DNA of 64,000 bases from contig VZSR01001459.1 of assembly GCA_013398615.1 (NCBI GenBank), positions 11,208,020-11,272,019 on the forward strand. The letters run 5' to 3'. Origin of the DNA: Brachypodius melanocephalos (lineage: Eukaryota > Chordata > Aves > Passeriformes > Pycnonotidae). Below are positions 51,701 through 56,597 of this stretch, piece after piece. The notes beneath the pieces were generated by a model that saw nothing but the letters and a program-made list of their open reading frames with translations, had not been told where the DNA came from and did no database searches. The translations under genes and the position numbers were made by a program. Every line of letters begins with the position of its first letter. Position 1 is the stretch's first letter.

Positions 51701-53501
51701 ACCAGCCCTGGTGCAGCAGGCTGGGCTGGACTGGAGGACACACACTGCCCTGGGTGCTGGTGGGAGCAGAGCGAGTGAAGTCCTGGGTAACCCCACCACG
51801 GCGCATCTGCAGCCATCCAGATCTGGGCACACCAGGACAGCCCCCTCCCTGCCTCTCTCCCACCGTCACCCTTGAAGGTAGCACACCCTGGCACATCTTG
51901 CCCCGGCCATGCTGCCCAAGCACTGCCGACCCTCTCGTGACTGCTACACGTGGTATTGGCCCTCACCAAATGCCCATCTGCAGCCACAGAACTGCATTAA
52001 TTTGCCTTACATGCCCCTGGTAGCACTAACTGCCGCTGGCAGGAGCTGGGCAAGCACAATTTCTGCCCCTCTGCTGTCTTTTCAGGCAACGATTCTGAAT
52101 GATTTGCTCAAGCAAAGTATCTTGCATCCCGTGCCAAAGAGCAAGGAGCTCCAAAGGTAGAAGGGCTTCTGGTTATGCAGCTGTGTTGTGGAATTAGATT
52201 ACAGCTATCTGAGCAAATTATCCCAGCACAGGGTAGCCAGGAGCCTCTCCCTAATGGAGGCACTGCAGATAAGGCTGGTCTCTCCGAGATGATAATGGAG
52301 CAGAGCTGTTAATGCTGTGTGAACAGGCTGCGATGCGTGTGGCATGTGCCCCCCAGCCTGCTGTGCCTGGCCCAATGCCAGCCCCCTCCCACCCGACCAA
52401 ATTACCTGCCCCTGTGGGCAAAAATCAAAGCAGGGAGCTCCTTTGTGATTATTCCCACATTTCTGCCAGGAGCACTTAGATGCAAGGGAACAGACTGGGT
52501 AAGTTTTCTTCTATCCAAGTATTTTGATCCAGTATGCCACATTATGCACCAGTCCCCCCAGGCAGAGATAAAGCAGGTATCAGCTGTCTCTGCTCCAGGC
52601 CTTTTCCCCCTCTTCTCTGTGGACTTTTGATACTGGCAGGTTACCAGACTGCTGTGGCTGCCTGGAATCAAAACTTTCTCTGGCAAACTTCAAGCACTGA
52701 GGTTAGAGAGAGCTTGGCCTTGTGCCCTGGCTGCAGAGCTGGGGCATTGCATCACCCTGCATCACCTCTGGCATGTTATTTGGAACAGACTCCACCGTAG
52801 GTTCACACCTGCTTTGGATTCAACTGTGAAGAAGAATCTCTCTGATTCCCCTGTCTACATGGAGTCTTCAAAAGCCAGCACCTCACAGGGAGAATTTATT
52901 AGAAGGGCTTTTAATAATTGTAATACCTTCAAACAGTTAATAACAAAACATTGTACTTGAAATTATGTCATATTGTGTATATAAGAGTATTGCTTTAAAA
53001 TTATGTAATTAAGAAAATAGTTTAATAAAATTAACAAATAATTCAATGCTTCACAACAGCATTTTCAGCTTAGGGTTCATCAAAAACATCCTGCTCACAT
53101 GGCAGCCCTGAGCAGTGATTAACAGCCAGCAGCCACCAGGCAGCGTTTGTCACCGTCCAGGTTATGGCAGAATGCAACGGCTCCTTCATTGCCTGAAGGA
53201 AGCAGGCACTCAAACCAAGCAGACAACAAATGTCATCCCCTGACAGAGCAGAGGGGCTGGAGAAGGGGGAGCCCCAACACCCACCCTGTCCCCAACTGTG
53301 CTGCCGCCTCTGAGCCCCACTTGCCTTCAGGAGTCCTCCACTGGCCGTGCCCAGGAACACAACGGTGTAATTGTTGACACTGGCCACTGCCACGGCAGTC
53401 AGGCCGCTGTAGGTGAAGATGGGGGTGGCTGTGACGGGGTTCACGATGGCCAGCGGGTGCTGGAGGTGTGCAGCTCCACAGTCCAGCTGCTCCGGCTGCA
53501 G
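3650..53501 (-). CDS. PLXND1: Plexin D1, spliced coding sequence, exons 2-36 (5' exon outside window)
   Basis: Single-pass receptor for class 3 semaphorins, notably Sema3E; in vertebrates it guides endothelial sprouting, axons and thymocytes, and its cytoplasmic GAP acts on Ras/Rap-family small GTPases. Seen: 35 exons joining in phase to 1495 codons plus TAG. Domains (window numbering): end of sema 1-112; PSI1 about 112-145; PSI2 about 265-320; PSI3 about 410-455; IPT/TIG folds about 461-820; transmembrane helix 839-863; juxtamembrane helix 865-905; GAP first half to about 1077 with arginine finger in LRRTES (R1054/R1055); Rho-GTPase-binding insert about 1078-1213; GAP second half with IYLTRLLSTK (R1276); C-terminal SEA. 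The SEA ending, YYKQI, KYAKRYRSQ and KFEQVIALMEDNIYE segments identify D1 over A/B/C plexins. The first exon (signal peptide and most of sema) was not found up to 64000. Only intron 2 departs from GT-AG. Confidence 0.97.
3767..5224 (-). other. PLXND1: Introns 34-35
   Basis: 3767-4359 and 4435-5224 with exon 35 between them. Unique, moderately GC-rich DNA; nothing further seen. Confidence 0.7.
4360..4434 (-). CDS. PLXND1: PLXND1 exon 35 (GAP C-terminal half)
   Basis: 25 codons (residues 1433-1457): KYRNEFNTNVAMAEIYKYAK, RYRSQ. The acceptor is AAAG directly before AAA. Confidence 0.96.
5225..5365 (-). CDS. PLXND1: PLXND1 exon 34 (GAP C-terminal half)
   Basis: 47 codons (residues 1386-1432): DSPTNKLLYAKEIPEYRKIV, YYKQIHDMPPLSEQEMNAHL, EESR. 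Phase 0-0. Confidence 0.97.
5366..8230 (-). other. PLXND1: Intron 33, with candidate conserved block 5930-6180
   Basis: 2.9 kb. The part from about 5930 to 6180 is AT-richer, with several TGATT/TAATT cores, and looks like non-coding DNA under constraint. An A-rich patch lies at 6962-6998. No exon or repeat recognised. Confidence 0.5.
8231..8378 (-). CDS. PLXND1: PLXND1 exon 33 (GAP C-terminal half)
   Basis: One base plus 49 codons (residues 1337-1385): LPLRFWVNILKNPQFVFDID, CLSVIAQAFIDAC, LSDLQLGK. Highly conserved. Confidence 0.97.
8379..10633 (-). other. PLXND1: Introns 31-32
   Basis: 8379-9734 and 9899-10633. Intron 32 is pyrimidine-rich on the + strand from 9050 to 9650. No gene, repeat family or RNA recognised. 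Confidence 0.6.
9735..9898 (-). CDS. PLXND1: PLXND1 exon 32 (GAP C-terminal half)
   Basis: 54 codons plus two bases (residues 1282-1335): GTLQKFLDDLFKAILSIRDD, YFFDFLEEQAEKRGITDPD, HIWKTN. Ends in a split Ser codon (AG+C). Confidence 0.97.
10634..10738 (-). CDS. PLXND1: PLXND1 exon 31 (GAP, second conserved arginine)
   Basis: 35 codons (residues 1247-1281): VLPTDESVEHKKSHRQSHRK, then EIYLTRLLSTK. Arg 1276 in the LTRLLSTK motif is the second conserved plexin-GAP arginine. The basic HKKSHRQSHRKK loop is D1-type. Confidence 0.97.
11594..11633. promoter_or_regulatory. Candidate GATA-factor cluster in intron 30
   Basis: Four GATA cores within 40 bases: TTATC at 11594, TTATCT at 11611, AGATAA at 11619 and TTATCT at 11628. 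GATA2 and related factors control endothelial genes, and PLXND1 is endothelial; an enhancer role is inference only. Confidence 0.4.
11754..11770 (-). promoter_or_regulatory. G-run 40 nt downstream of micro-exon 30 donor
   Basis: On the minus strand this is eight G, one C, eight G. G-runs close downstream of a 5' splice site are known intronic splicing enhancers bound by hnRNP H/F and could support inclusion of the 35-nt exon. It could also simply be a mononucleotide tract. Confidence 0.4.
11811..11845 (-). CDS. PLXND1: PLXND1 exon 30 (35-nt micro-exon)
   Basis: Two bases plus 11 codons (residues 1236-1246), KDLDTEKYFHL. The smallest exon. Skipping it would shift the frame, so inclusion must be efficient. 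Donor TTG/gtaagt is strong. A G8-C-G8 run on the transcribed strand lies about 40 bases into the following intron. Confidence 0.96.
11846..13712 (-). other. PLXND1: Introns 28-29
   Basis: 11846-12705 and 12770-13712. Around 13480-13560 lies an AT-rich block with TTTTGCATGA and TTAATTAG that may be regulatory. No repeat recognised. Confidence 0.5.
12706..12769 (-). CDS. PLXND1: PLXND1 exon 29 (end of Rho-binding insert)
   Basis: 21 codons plus one base (residues 1214-1234): IPEGASLAMSLTDKKDTTLS. Small exon, canonical borders. Confidence 0.96.
13713..13816 (-). CDS. PLXND1: PLXND1 exon 28 (Rho-binding domain)
   Basis: Two bases plus 34 codons (residues 1180-1213): WFATSTDSYILRDLDDTSVV, KKLNTLAHYK. 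The first of two AGs at the acceptor restores Glu from G+AG. Confidence 0.97.
14011..14167 (-). CDS. PLXND1: PLXND1 exon 27 (Rho-GTPase-binding domain)
   Basis: 52 codons plus one base (residues 1127-1178): NLNVSFQGCGMDSLSVRAMD, QVKEKILEAFCKNVPYSQWP. Ubiquitin-like RBD that binds Rac/Rnd GTPases in plexins. Confidence 0.97.
14168..14891 (-). other. PLXND1: Intron 26
   Basis: 724 bases of ordinary unique sequence; nothing seen. Confidence 0.6.
14892..15038 (-). CDS. PLXND1: PLXND1 exon 26 (start of Rho-binding insert)
   Basis: 49 codons (residues 1078-1126): ETVGEPFFLLICAIKQQINK, then KARYTLNEEWLLRENIEAK. Near-identical to the mammalian protein as recalled. The preceding intron 25 is the longest complete intron, 5.5 kb. 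Confidence 0.97.
16290..16410. promoter_or_regulatory. Candidate conserved element with TAAT motifs, intron 25
   Basis: Four TAAT/ATTA cores in about 60 bases (TTAATTAA, CTAATTG, GTAATTGC, CAATTAG), in an otherwise GC-richer intron. Looks like a homeodomain-bound enhancer, but conservation was not tested. Confidence 0.3.
19170..19272. repeat. 21-bp tandem repeat (minisatellite), about 5 copies
   Basis: Unit begins ccagggatggccgcagcccc plus one base. Near-perfect units start at 19191, 19212, 19233 and 19254, with a degenerate copy before them. Period 21 keeps all six frames open, which makes spurious PPRDGRS-type repeats in translation. Confidence 0.9.
20557..20755 (-). CDS. PLXND1: PLXND1 exon 25 (GAP, first arginine finger)
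   Basis: One base plus 66 codons (residues 1012-1077). NLASLLTIALHGKLEYYTS, then KNPKLMLRRTESVVEKMLTN. Arg 1054 and 1055 in LRRTES are the catalytic arginine pair required for plexin GAP activity; both are intact. Confidence 0.97.
21107..21237 (-). CDS. PLXND1: PLXND1 exon 24 (GAP N-terminal half)
   Basis: 43 codons plus two bases (residues 968-1010): IPENCRPNMEEGISLFSTLL, KHFLIVFVHALEQQKDFAVR. Highly conserved helical core of the plexin GAP. Confidence 0.97.
21763..21870 (-). CDS. PLXND1: PLXND1 exon 23 (cytoplasmic, GAP N-terminal half)
   Basis: 36 codons (residues 932-967), phase 0-0: CSSLYEECYILPSQQLSSQ, then QETHPLLVGEWK. The least conserved cytoplasmic exon; one residue longer than in mammals near the end. 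Confidence 0.95.
23049..23161 (-). CDS. PLXND1: PLXND1 exon 22 (juxtamembrane to GAP)
   Basis: Two bases plus 37 codons (residues 895-931): FAELQTDMTDLTKELNRS, FLEYKHFVTRTFFPK. The start is chosen to keep GFAELQTDM, conserved in plexins; this uses an AAG acceptor. A stronger-looking CAG acceptor nine bases downstream (start 23152) would drop Gly-Phe-Ala in frame. Confidence 0.92.
23800..23907 (-). CDS. PLXND1: PLXND1 exon 21 (end of TM, juxtamembrane helix)
   Basis: Two bases, 35 codons, one base (residues 859-893). LFVFCTKSRR is the stop-transfer segment; AERYWQKTLLQMEEMESQIR is the charged juxtamembrane helix that can form coiled-coil dimers in plexins. Confidence 0.97.
23908..24870 (-). 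other. PLXND1: Intron 20, with AT-rich candidate element 24040-24200
   Basis: From about 24040 to 24200 there are several ATTA/TAAT cores interleaved with CAGCTG E-boxes. At 24548-24595, a CAAGATCTTG palindrome is followed by two near copies. Function unknown. Confidence 0.45.
24871..24985 (-). CDS. PLXND1: PLXND1 exon 20 (membrane-proximal and transmembrane helix)
   Basis: 38 codons plus one base (residues 820-857). After IQVGKFNYTIAMLHLGGGE comes an uncharged stretch TAIIVSIVICSILLVLSVV that continues into exon 21 as ALFVFC: the only transmembrane helix (839-863). Confidence 0.97.
24986..27828 (-). other. PLXND1: Intron 19
   Basis: 2.8 kb. Holds a 16-bp perfect palindrome at 25953-25968 in an AT-rich patch, and A/T homopolymer runs at 26860-26886. 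A stretch near 27225-27245 (gaaactgaggca) recalls ancient SINE tails but is too short to call. Confidence 0.5.
25953..25968. repeat. 16-bp perfect palindrome TTTTGATTAATCAAAA
   Basis: Reads the same on both strands, with a second palindrome TTGATCAA ten bases before it. Resembles a paired homeodomain dimer site; function not shown. Confidence 0.7.
27829..27978 (-). CDS. PLXND1: PLXND1 exon 19 (last IPT fold, membrane-proximal)
   Basis: 50 codons (residues 770-819): KEPDSLGLESNEYQVKIG, SCEIQIVSDKVIHCSINESL, QLPVT. Phase 0 at both ends. Confidence 0.96.
27979..28868 (-). other. PLXND1: Intron 18
   Basis: 890 bases; nothing seen beyond ordinary intron sequence. The open frame crossing it is an extension of exon 18. 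Confidence 0.6.
28869..29144 (-). CDS. PLXND1: PLXND1 exon 18 (IPT folds 3-4), largest exon in window
   Basis: 92 codons (residues 678-769), phase 0-0. CRVHTDTAITCPSP, APVDFYLNGR and the very conserved KEKWIKHHPGEPLTLVIH. The acceptor before CGCTGT is chosen because it supplies the conserved cysteine; an AG nine bases inside the exon would remove it. A few residues longer than mammals after CPSP. Confidence 0.95.
29288..29378 (-). CDS. PLXND1: PLXND1 exon 17 (IPT fold 3)
   Basis: One base plus 30 codons (residues 648-677): GGRIITLEGRGFGLVQNVSM, then GIGREHT. Completes the SGG turn of the third IPT fold; NVS is a sequon. Confidence 0.96.
29379..31173 (-). other. PLXND1: Intron 16
   Basis: 1.8 kb of unique sequence. 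A + strand open frame at 29434-30066 has no recognisable domain and is rejected as a gene. Confidence 0.6.
31174..31341 (-). CDS. PLXND1: PLXND1 exon 16 (end of IPT 2, start of IPT 3)
   Basis: One base, 55 codons, two bases (residues 592-646). RTDSTITCTVPAAE ends IPT 2; NPVISDINPKKSQI starts IPT 3. Split Ser codons at both ends match exons 15 and 17. Confidence 0.96.
31342..34905 (-). other. PLXND1: Introns 14-15
   Basis: 31342-31667 and 31808-34905. Intron 14 (3.1 kb) is ordinary unique DNA; short C/T-rich parts near 32700-33130. No exon or repeat family recognised. Confidence 0.6.
31668..31807 (-). CDS. PLXND1: PLXND1 exon 15 (IPT/TIG fold 2)
   Basis: 46 codons plus two bases (residues 545-590). 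GPKAGGTRVTIRGSRLDVG is the second IPT start; ends SSKQCTDL before a split Ser codon. Confidence 0.96.
34906..35005 (-). CDS. PLXND1: PLXND1 exon 14 (IPT fold 1, second half)
   Basis: One base plus 33 codons (residues 512-544): VVCQTGEAPEAFSDVVTVNV, then SREGRSRERYSYV. Separated from exon 13 by a 100-base intron, one of the shortest in the gene. Confidence 0.96.
35106..35257 (-). CDS. PLXND1: PLXND1 exon 13 (IPT/TIG fold 1)
   Basis: 50 codons plus two bases (residues 461-510). IEPLRGPLEGGTLLTIHGRN is the classic IPT start (GP-x-GGT-x-LTI-x-G-x-N). CpG-rich compared with its surroundings. A CR1 tail lies 37 bases upstream of its acceptor. Confidence 0.97.
35258..36048 (-). other. PLXND1: Intron 12, with CR1 tail and CACCC-rich patch
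   Basis: 791 bases. The 3' end of the intron holds a CR1 fragment; 35970-36006 is a CCACC/CACCC-rich low-complexity patch. Confidence 0.7.
35295..35395 (-). mobile_element. CR1 LINE 3' fragment
   Basis: On the + strand: CACAGCATCCCAGAATGG, then GGGTTGGAAGAGACC, AAGATCATCTAG, and GGCAGGCACACC...CACTAGACCAGG, matching the reverse complement of avian CR1 3' ends. The element is on the minus strand, sense to PLXND1. Its 3' terminus is 37 bases from the exon 13 acceptor. Confidence 0.85.
36049..36212 (-). CDS. PLXND1: PLXND1 exon 12 (PSI3)
   Basis: Two bases plus 54 codons (residues 407-460). VYNCATGSADCSQCLGRED, RCLWSE and SSCR give the third PSI knot, closing with CPPPEIRK ahead of the first typical IPT fold. 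Confidence 0.96.
36213..38610 (-). other. PLXND1: Intron 11
   Basis: 2.4 kb, AT-richer from 36540 to 37300; no exon, repeat family or RNA recognised. Confidence 0.55.
38611..38704 (-). CDS. PLXND1: PLXND1 exon 11 (ectodomain between PSI2 and PSI3)
   Basis: 31 codons plus one base (residues 375-405): LHTSEKSHHFPVNLQLK and FIDSPEMMT. The final G joins TG of exon 12 to give Val. The donor is CAG then gtctga, a weak match to consensus at +3 and +4. Confidence 0.93.
39547..39636 (-). CDS. PLXND1: PLXND1 exon 10 (ectodomain between PSI2 and PSI3)
   Basis: 30 codons (residues 345-374), phase 0-0. Reads ETALECHFG, then FEARWVNSSAVECVHVL; two cysteines bracket a TIG-like sandwich and NSS is a sequon. 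Confidence 0.95.
39956..39976. repeat. (TCC)n microsatellite
   Basis: Seven consecutive TCC triplets on the + strand, in intron 9. Confidence 0.85.
41381..41485 (-). CDS. PLXND1: PLXND1 exon 9 (end of PSI2)
   Basis: 35 codons (residues 310-344), starting KKIDCPRIVP. Three consecutive AG triplets (TAG, CAG, AAG) stand at the acceptor, so the start could be 41488, 41485 or 41482, all in frame; 41485 is chosen for its CAG. NATFSK at the end is followed by a normal gtaaat donor. Confidence 0.9.
42415..42494 (-). other. Cassette-exon candidate (unproven)
   Basis: Bounded by a pyrimidine-rich tttag acceptor and a TTACAG/gtagct donor. Its open frame (STDYVWLDECPDKS...) would join in frame if exon 8 used its inner donor at 44512 (T+GC, Cys). 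The normal exon 8-9 join already gives the expected protein, so this may be chance. Confidence 0.15.
44221..44431 (-). mobile_element. CR1 LINE 3' fragment
   Basis: On the + strand: CACAGAATCACAGAAT, TAGGTTGGAAGAGACCTTC, then GTGACTCCACCACCTCCC, and TTCTTCCTAATATCCAACC. This is the classic reverse complement of an avian CR1 3' end with its short terminal repeat. Truncated at 5'; sense to PLXND1; ends 57 bases from the exon 8 donor. Confidence 0.93.
44489..44591 (-). CDS. PLXND1: PLXND1 exon 8 (PSI2 cysteine knot)
   Basis: One base plus 34 codons (residues 276-309), with CTSCLSARWKCHWC followed by SCVSNHSQCEDVLQME. Length to the next conserved DCPR agrees with the mammalian protein, so the GAG/gtgagg donor is preferred. 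A second plausible donor (CAGT/gtgagg) lies 23 bases inside the exon, ending it at 44512. A CR1 remnant begins 57 bases past the donor. Confidence 0.93.
44592..47014 (-). other. PLXND1: Introns 6-7
   Basis: 44592-45464 and 45574-47014. Intron 6 is notably AT-rich (45830-46100 and 46680-46990); no repeat family recognised. Confidence 0.6.
45465..45573 (-). CDS. PLXND1: PLXND1 exon 7 (ectodomain, start of PSI2)
   Basis: Two bases, 35 codons, two bases (residues 240-274). HVVVETSLRVNNKNIIRANF leads into TIYDCKRIG, whose cysteine opens PSI2. Phases match exon 6 (G+AC, Asp) and exon 8 (GC+G, Ala). Confidence 0.96.
47015..47189 (-). CDS. PLXND1: PLXND1 exon 6 (Ig-like/TIG-like ectodomain segment)
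   Basis: 58 codons plus one base (residues 181-238). Contains ISCDYGNNIHTVARV and FIYCSLLPREKYPVF, the segment between PSI1 and PSI2. Sequons NGT and NIS predict glycosylation. Confidence 0.96.
47742..47871 (-). CDS. PLXND1: PLXND1 exon 5 (end of PSI1, linker to first Ig-like fold)
   Basis: One base plus 43 codons (residues 138-180). CSLQHECTNITG finishes the PSI module, with an N-glycosylation sequon NIT; QQCPSMTILEPEI starts the next beta-sandwich. Donor is CCG then gtgcgt, somewhat weak. Confidence 0.94.
48515..48615 (-). CDS. PLXND1: PLXND1 exon 4 (sema end and first PSI)
   Basis: 33 codons plus two bases (residues 104-136). MTRVKVAAC closes the sema fold; the cysteine pattern C-x5-C-x2-C-x8-C-x2-C (YCGWC) begins the first PSI knot. 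The last two bases AG join G of exon 5 to give Arg. Confidence 0.96.
50276..50407 (-). CDS. PLXND1: PLXND1 exon 3 (sema domain)
   Basis: 44 codons (residues 60-103), phase 0-0, starting VNLDSTMEVISRR and ending LYLMTSYQ. Contains the AYGEPVHPIMQFDP segment typical of the last sema blades of plexin D1. Canonical AG and GT borders. Confidence 0.96.
51280..51305. repeat. 11-bp perfect inverted repeat, 4-base loop
   Basis: AATTAATTAAC, spacer atag, GTTAATTAATT. Could form a small cruciform or act as a paired homeodomain site; AT-rich context makes chance formation easier. Confidence 0.75.
52150..52330. promoter_or_regulatory. Candidate enhancer-like block, intron 2
   Basis: TATCT at 52206, TTATC at 52218, AGATAAGG at 52267 and GATAA at 52291: four GATA cores in 90 bases, with TTAAT and CAGCTG motifs nearby. 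Inferred only. Confidence 0.35.
53319..53324 (-). promoter_or_regulatory. GC 5' splice site of intron 2 (gcaagt)
   Basis: Exon ends AAG and the intron begins gcaagt, the typical GC-donor context with otherwise perfect U1 pairing. It joins LLK to VNLD in phase 0. Confidence 0.85.
53325..53501 (-). CDS. PLXND1: PLXND1 exon 2 (sema domain)
   Basis: 59 codons (residues 1-59), phase 0 at both ends. Reads LQPEQLDCGAAHLQHPL and later VASVNNYTVVFLGTASGG, a sema beta-propeller blade. Acceptor follows a strong pyrimidine tract; a second AG six bases into the exon (start 53495) would remove two residues in frame. The donor is GC, not GT: AAG then gcaagt. The only nearby GT would give the wrong phase for exon 3. 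Confidence 0.93.
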
Positions 53502-56500
53502 CTGGGGAGAGACACAAACATCAACAGCCTGTACAAACACCAGGACGTTCCCTTGCCACCCCCCTCAGGAGCAGTGGGGACTGCTCAGACTTCTCAGAGC
53601 CCTGCTCTGCCTTCCTAGAGCCCCTCACTGCTGAGTCACAAAAAGGAAAATGCAAGCAGTCCCGGTCGATGAGGTGACCCGCAAGGGCTGGCACTGGGGC
53701 ACAAGGCTGACAGCAGGGCTCCCACATCCATTCACTGTCAGCTGCCAAGGGACAAAGGCAACGCTTAAGGACTTGTCACCGACCTATGTCTACAAGCACG
53801 CATTTGACTGCTTGGCCAAAAGCAAGACAACAGACTTGCCTCTCCTGTGCTAAATTAATTAGTGCATTTCCTGCACGACAGCAGAATTTGCAAGTGGAAT
53901 TGATGCCTCATATTCCTACTACCCTGGCAAGATGCACCCAAGATTTAAGACCCCTTCACTCCAAATCCTCTGAGATTCTCATGTGATTTCTGCTCAGACG
54001 ACTTGGATGGATTCGACCATGCCTGAACATCACAACAGTCTCACTGCCAACAACTCACCTGCAGTAACTCCTGCAGCAGCTTTTCGGAGCTGCAGCGGGT
54101 GCAGCAGAGTCATTCAAATGATGGGCACATTTCAAGGGCCATTACCACATCATCCACAGTGCCCTCGCAGGGTTAGCCTAGGGGAGGCTGTGACCACACT
54201 GTCACACTCCTCGGCAGGGCTGGCATTCCAGCAGCAGCAGGTATCCGCAGGTCACCTGCCACAATCCAAACCCCAGTTGTGGGAAGTGCCAGTACAAAGC
54301 TCCAGCATGAGATGCCTGGAGGGTTGCAGCCCACACCCCAAGGCCAAAGCACATTTATGCCTTTCTGAATCCAGTCATAATGCAGATAGCCTTGCCACAG
54401 AAGCTGACAGAAGACTGAATTTAAACAGAATAAATGCAGGGATTTGAGGCTGTATCTGTCAGGGAATGGGAATGCAATTTCCACCATACAAAAGGTGACC
54501 ACCAGCCTGTCCAGCACAGTCCTCCCTCCCCAGGCTGCACCAGGGCCTGGATGCAAATTCCCTGGTCATCATTATTATTTCAATAATAGAAGCAGGCTAA
54601 AGCTTTGGCAATCTCCTCTCTCCAGACAGTTCAGAAGATCAAGCAAATCTTTAGTCTTTGCAACAGGAGTGTGAGACTGGGCAGGGTCCCTCTGCAGGGT
54701 CACCCCACTTTGGGGTGCAACTCTTGCTCCAAGCCATCACCATGTGTCTTGGGTTGGTGCCACACCACAGCAATACAGTCCTGGGGAGAAGTGGGGAAGA
54801 GACAAGCTAAAACCCAAAAGGTATGCAAAGAGATGGGGCTTTGTATGCATAAGCAAGAGATGGTGCCCCTGCACTGGGAAAAGAAAAGAAGCCCCAGACA
54901 GATGCCCACAGGGGGTTGGTGACCTCCCTGTCATGGCCACGGCTGGTCCAGGGAGCAGTCAGCATGGGGACTACAGGCCATGGCACTGCCCATTCCTCCC
55001 CCCTGCATGGTAGAGGACAGCAGCAAACCTCACCAGGAGCTGTGGGTGCCACCCAGCCCTCGGTGTGCTGTAGCAAGCAGCTGGCCAACAAACAGCATGG
55101 GCTACCCAGCAGAGCAGTCAAACCACACAGAACCCTCTGCACAAGGGCACATCCCCCTGACCACAGGCATTGTGCTGCTGCAGACGTATCCAGGGCTCAC
55201 ATCACTGCTGCTCGACTAGCACAGCCATAGCACCACTACAGACAGGTTGGGTCTTCTCCAAAAAACCATCCTGACCTTGGTCCCTTGTGCCCCATCAGAA
55301 CCCATGGCCAGCCTGGCTGTGCCAGACACGGAGCCACAAAGCCTGATGTGAAAAACTTCCTCTGATCACATGAATGCCAAACGGGGCAGCACATTCAAAG
55401 CTGCAGCCCTGTTCTTAGGGGACCAAGACCAAAGGATCAAGTCTGTAGAGGGAATGCATTTTGCAGTTTAACTGCATCTCATTCTAGTAAAAAGTAAAAT
55501 CACAGCCCAAATTCTTAAGTGTGTATGTCTGGCCTGTAACGGGGCCACACAACTTTTTTTACACTATACAGAGGACATGGCAAGCCATTCATGTTTCTGA
55601 TTTAATGATTCCTTCCCTTCACAAACAGATATTTAGAAATTCACTTGGGTTTATTTACTTGTCTTAGGGATGATTATCTCTAGCTCCTCTTCATCAGTCT
55701 TTAAGAATATCACCACCTGAAGCTTACAAGGCTCATTCCTGCAGGGAAACTGAGGCACAGAGGCACCTCCGGCCACCTGGGACCCCAAGGGATGCTCAGC
55801 ACCTCCTCTCTACAGCAGCTGTGCAGGAGCTGGGACCGGCATCACTGCCTGCCGGCCTGAAAGACAGGGCCCTTTCTTCTCACAGGTGGCCAAAATCACG
55901 GGAAGTCCCTTATCTGCAGCGCCTGCCTGCTTATAAATCATGCTTTTCAAAGCTCATATCAGCGCAAAGTGTTTTCCACAGTAAACAGGATGTAACTATT
56001 CTAACCCAGGCCAAGATTTATTTTGGCTGCACACATCCTTCCTCTGAAATACCTTTCTTCAAATGACATCAGATCTTCCAACAAACGGATGGGTAGGAGA
56101 CATATGGTATTTTCCTCTCCCAGGTCCAAAGAAGGGATGACATGCTGTGCTGCTGCTGCCTGTACCCCACAGCACCAAGAGGACACCTAATTCCACCACG
56201 TTACAGTAAACAGGATACAGCCATCATATCCTTCTGCAGGCAGTCAGCACAGCTGGGGGACTGCACTGGATGAATGGAATAGAAGGCCATCTCCAAGAGG
56301 AAGGGGTTAAATCTCACTTCTTCTTAAATCAAGCTGCCCTATCCTGAAGGGGGAAAAGAGCAAAATGTTATGCTTTCTTCCAAAACCAATCTCTTCCTAT
56401 AATCTGCGTTTTAAAACACCCCATGGGCATTTACTGTATTGCTCCTACTTTTTTTTTTACGTGCTCTGGCTACTCACTAACTCACAGAACTGTGGGTTGA

Positions 56501-56559
56501 TTCTAGATCCCAAACCTCCTGCCCACAAAAGGTTTGACTCTGCCACTCTGTCACTGATG

Positions 56560-56597
56560 AGGAGCCTCTTGGGCACGAGGAGCCTCTTGGGCACAAG
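56560..56597. repeat. Tandem duplication of an 18-bp unit
   Basis: GAGGAGCCTCTTGGGCAC occurs twice in direct succession. Confidence 0.85.

Larger units (their letters stand above)
50408..53324 (-). other. PLXND1: Intron 2 (GC-AG), with inverted repeat and GATA-like block
   Basis: 2.9 kb. Begins with gcaagt and ends with ctacag. Holds an 11-bp inverted repeat at 51280-51305, a possible regulatory block at 52150-52330, and a very AT-rich stretch at 52900-53060. Confidence 0.8.
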
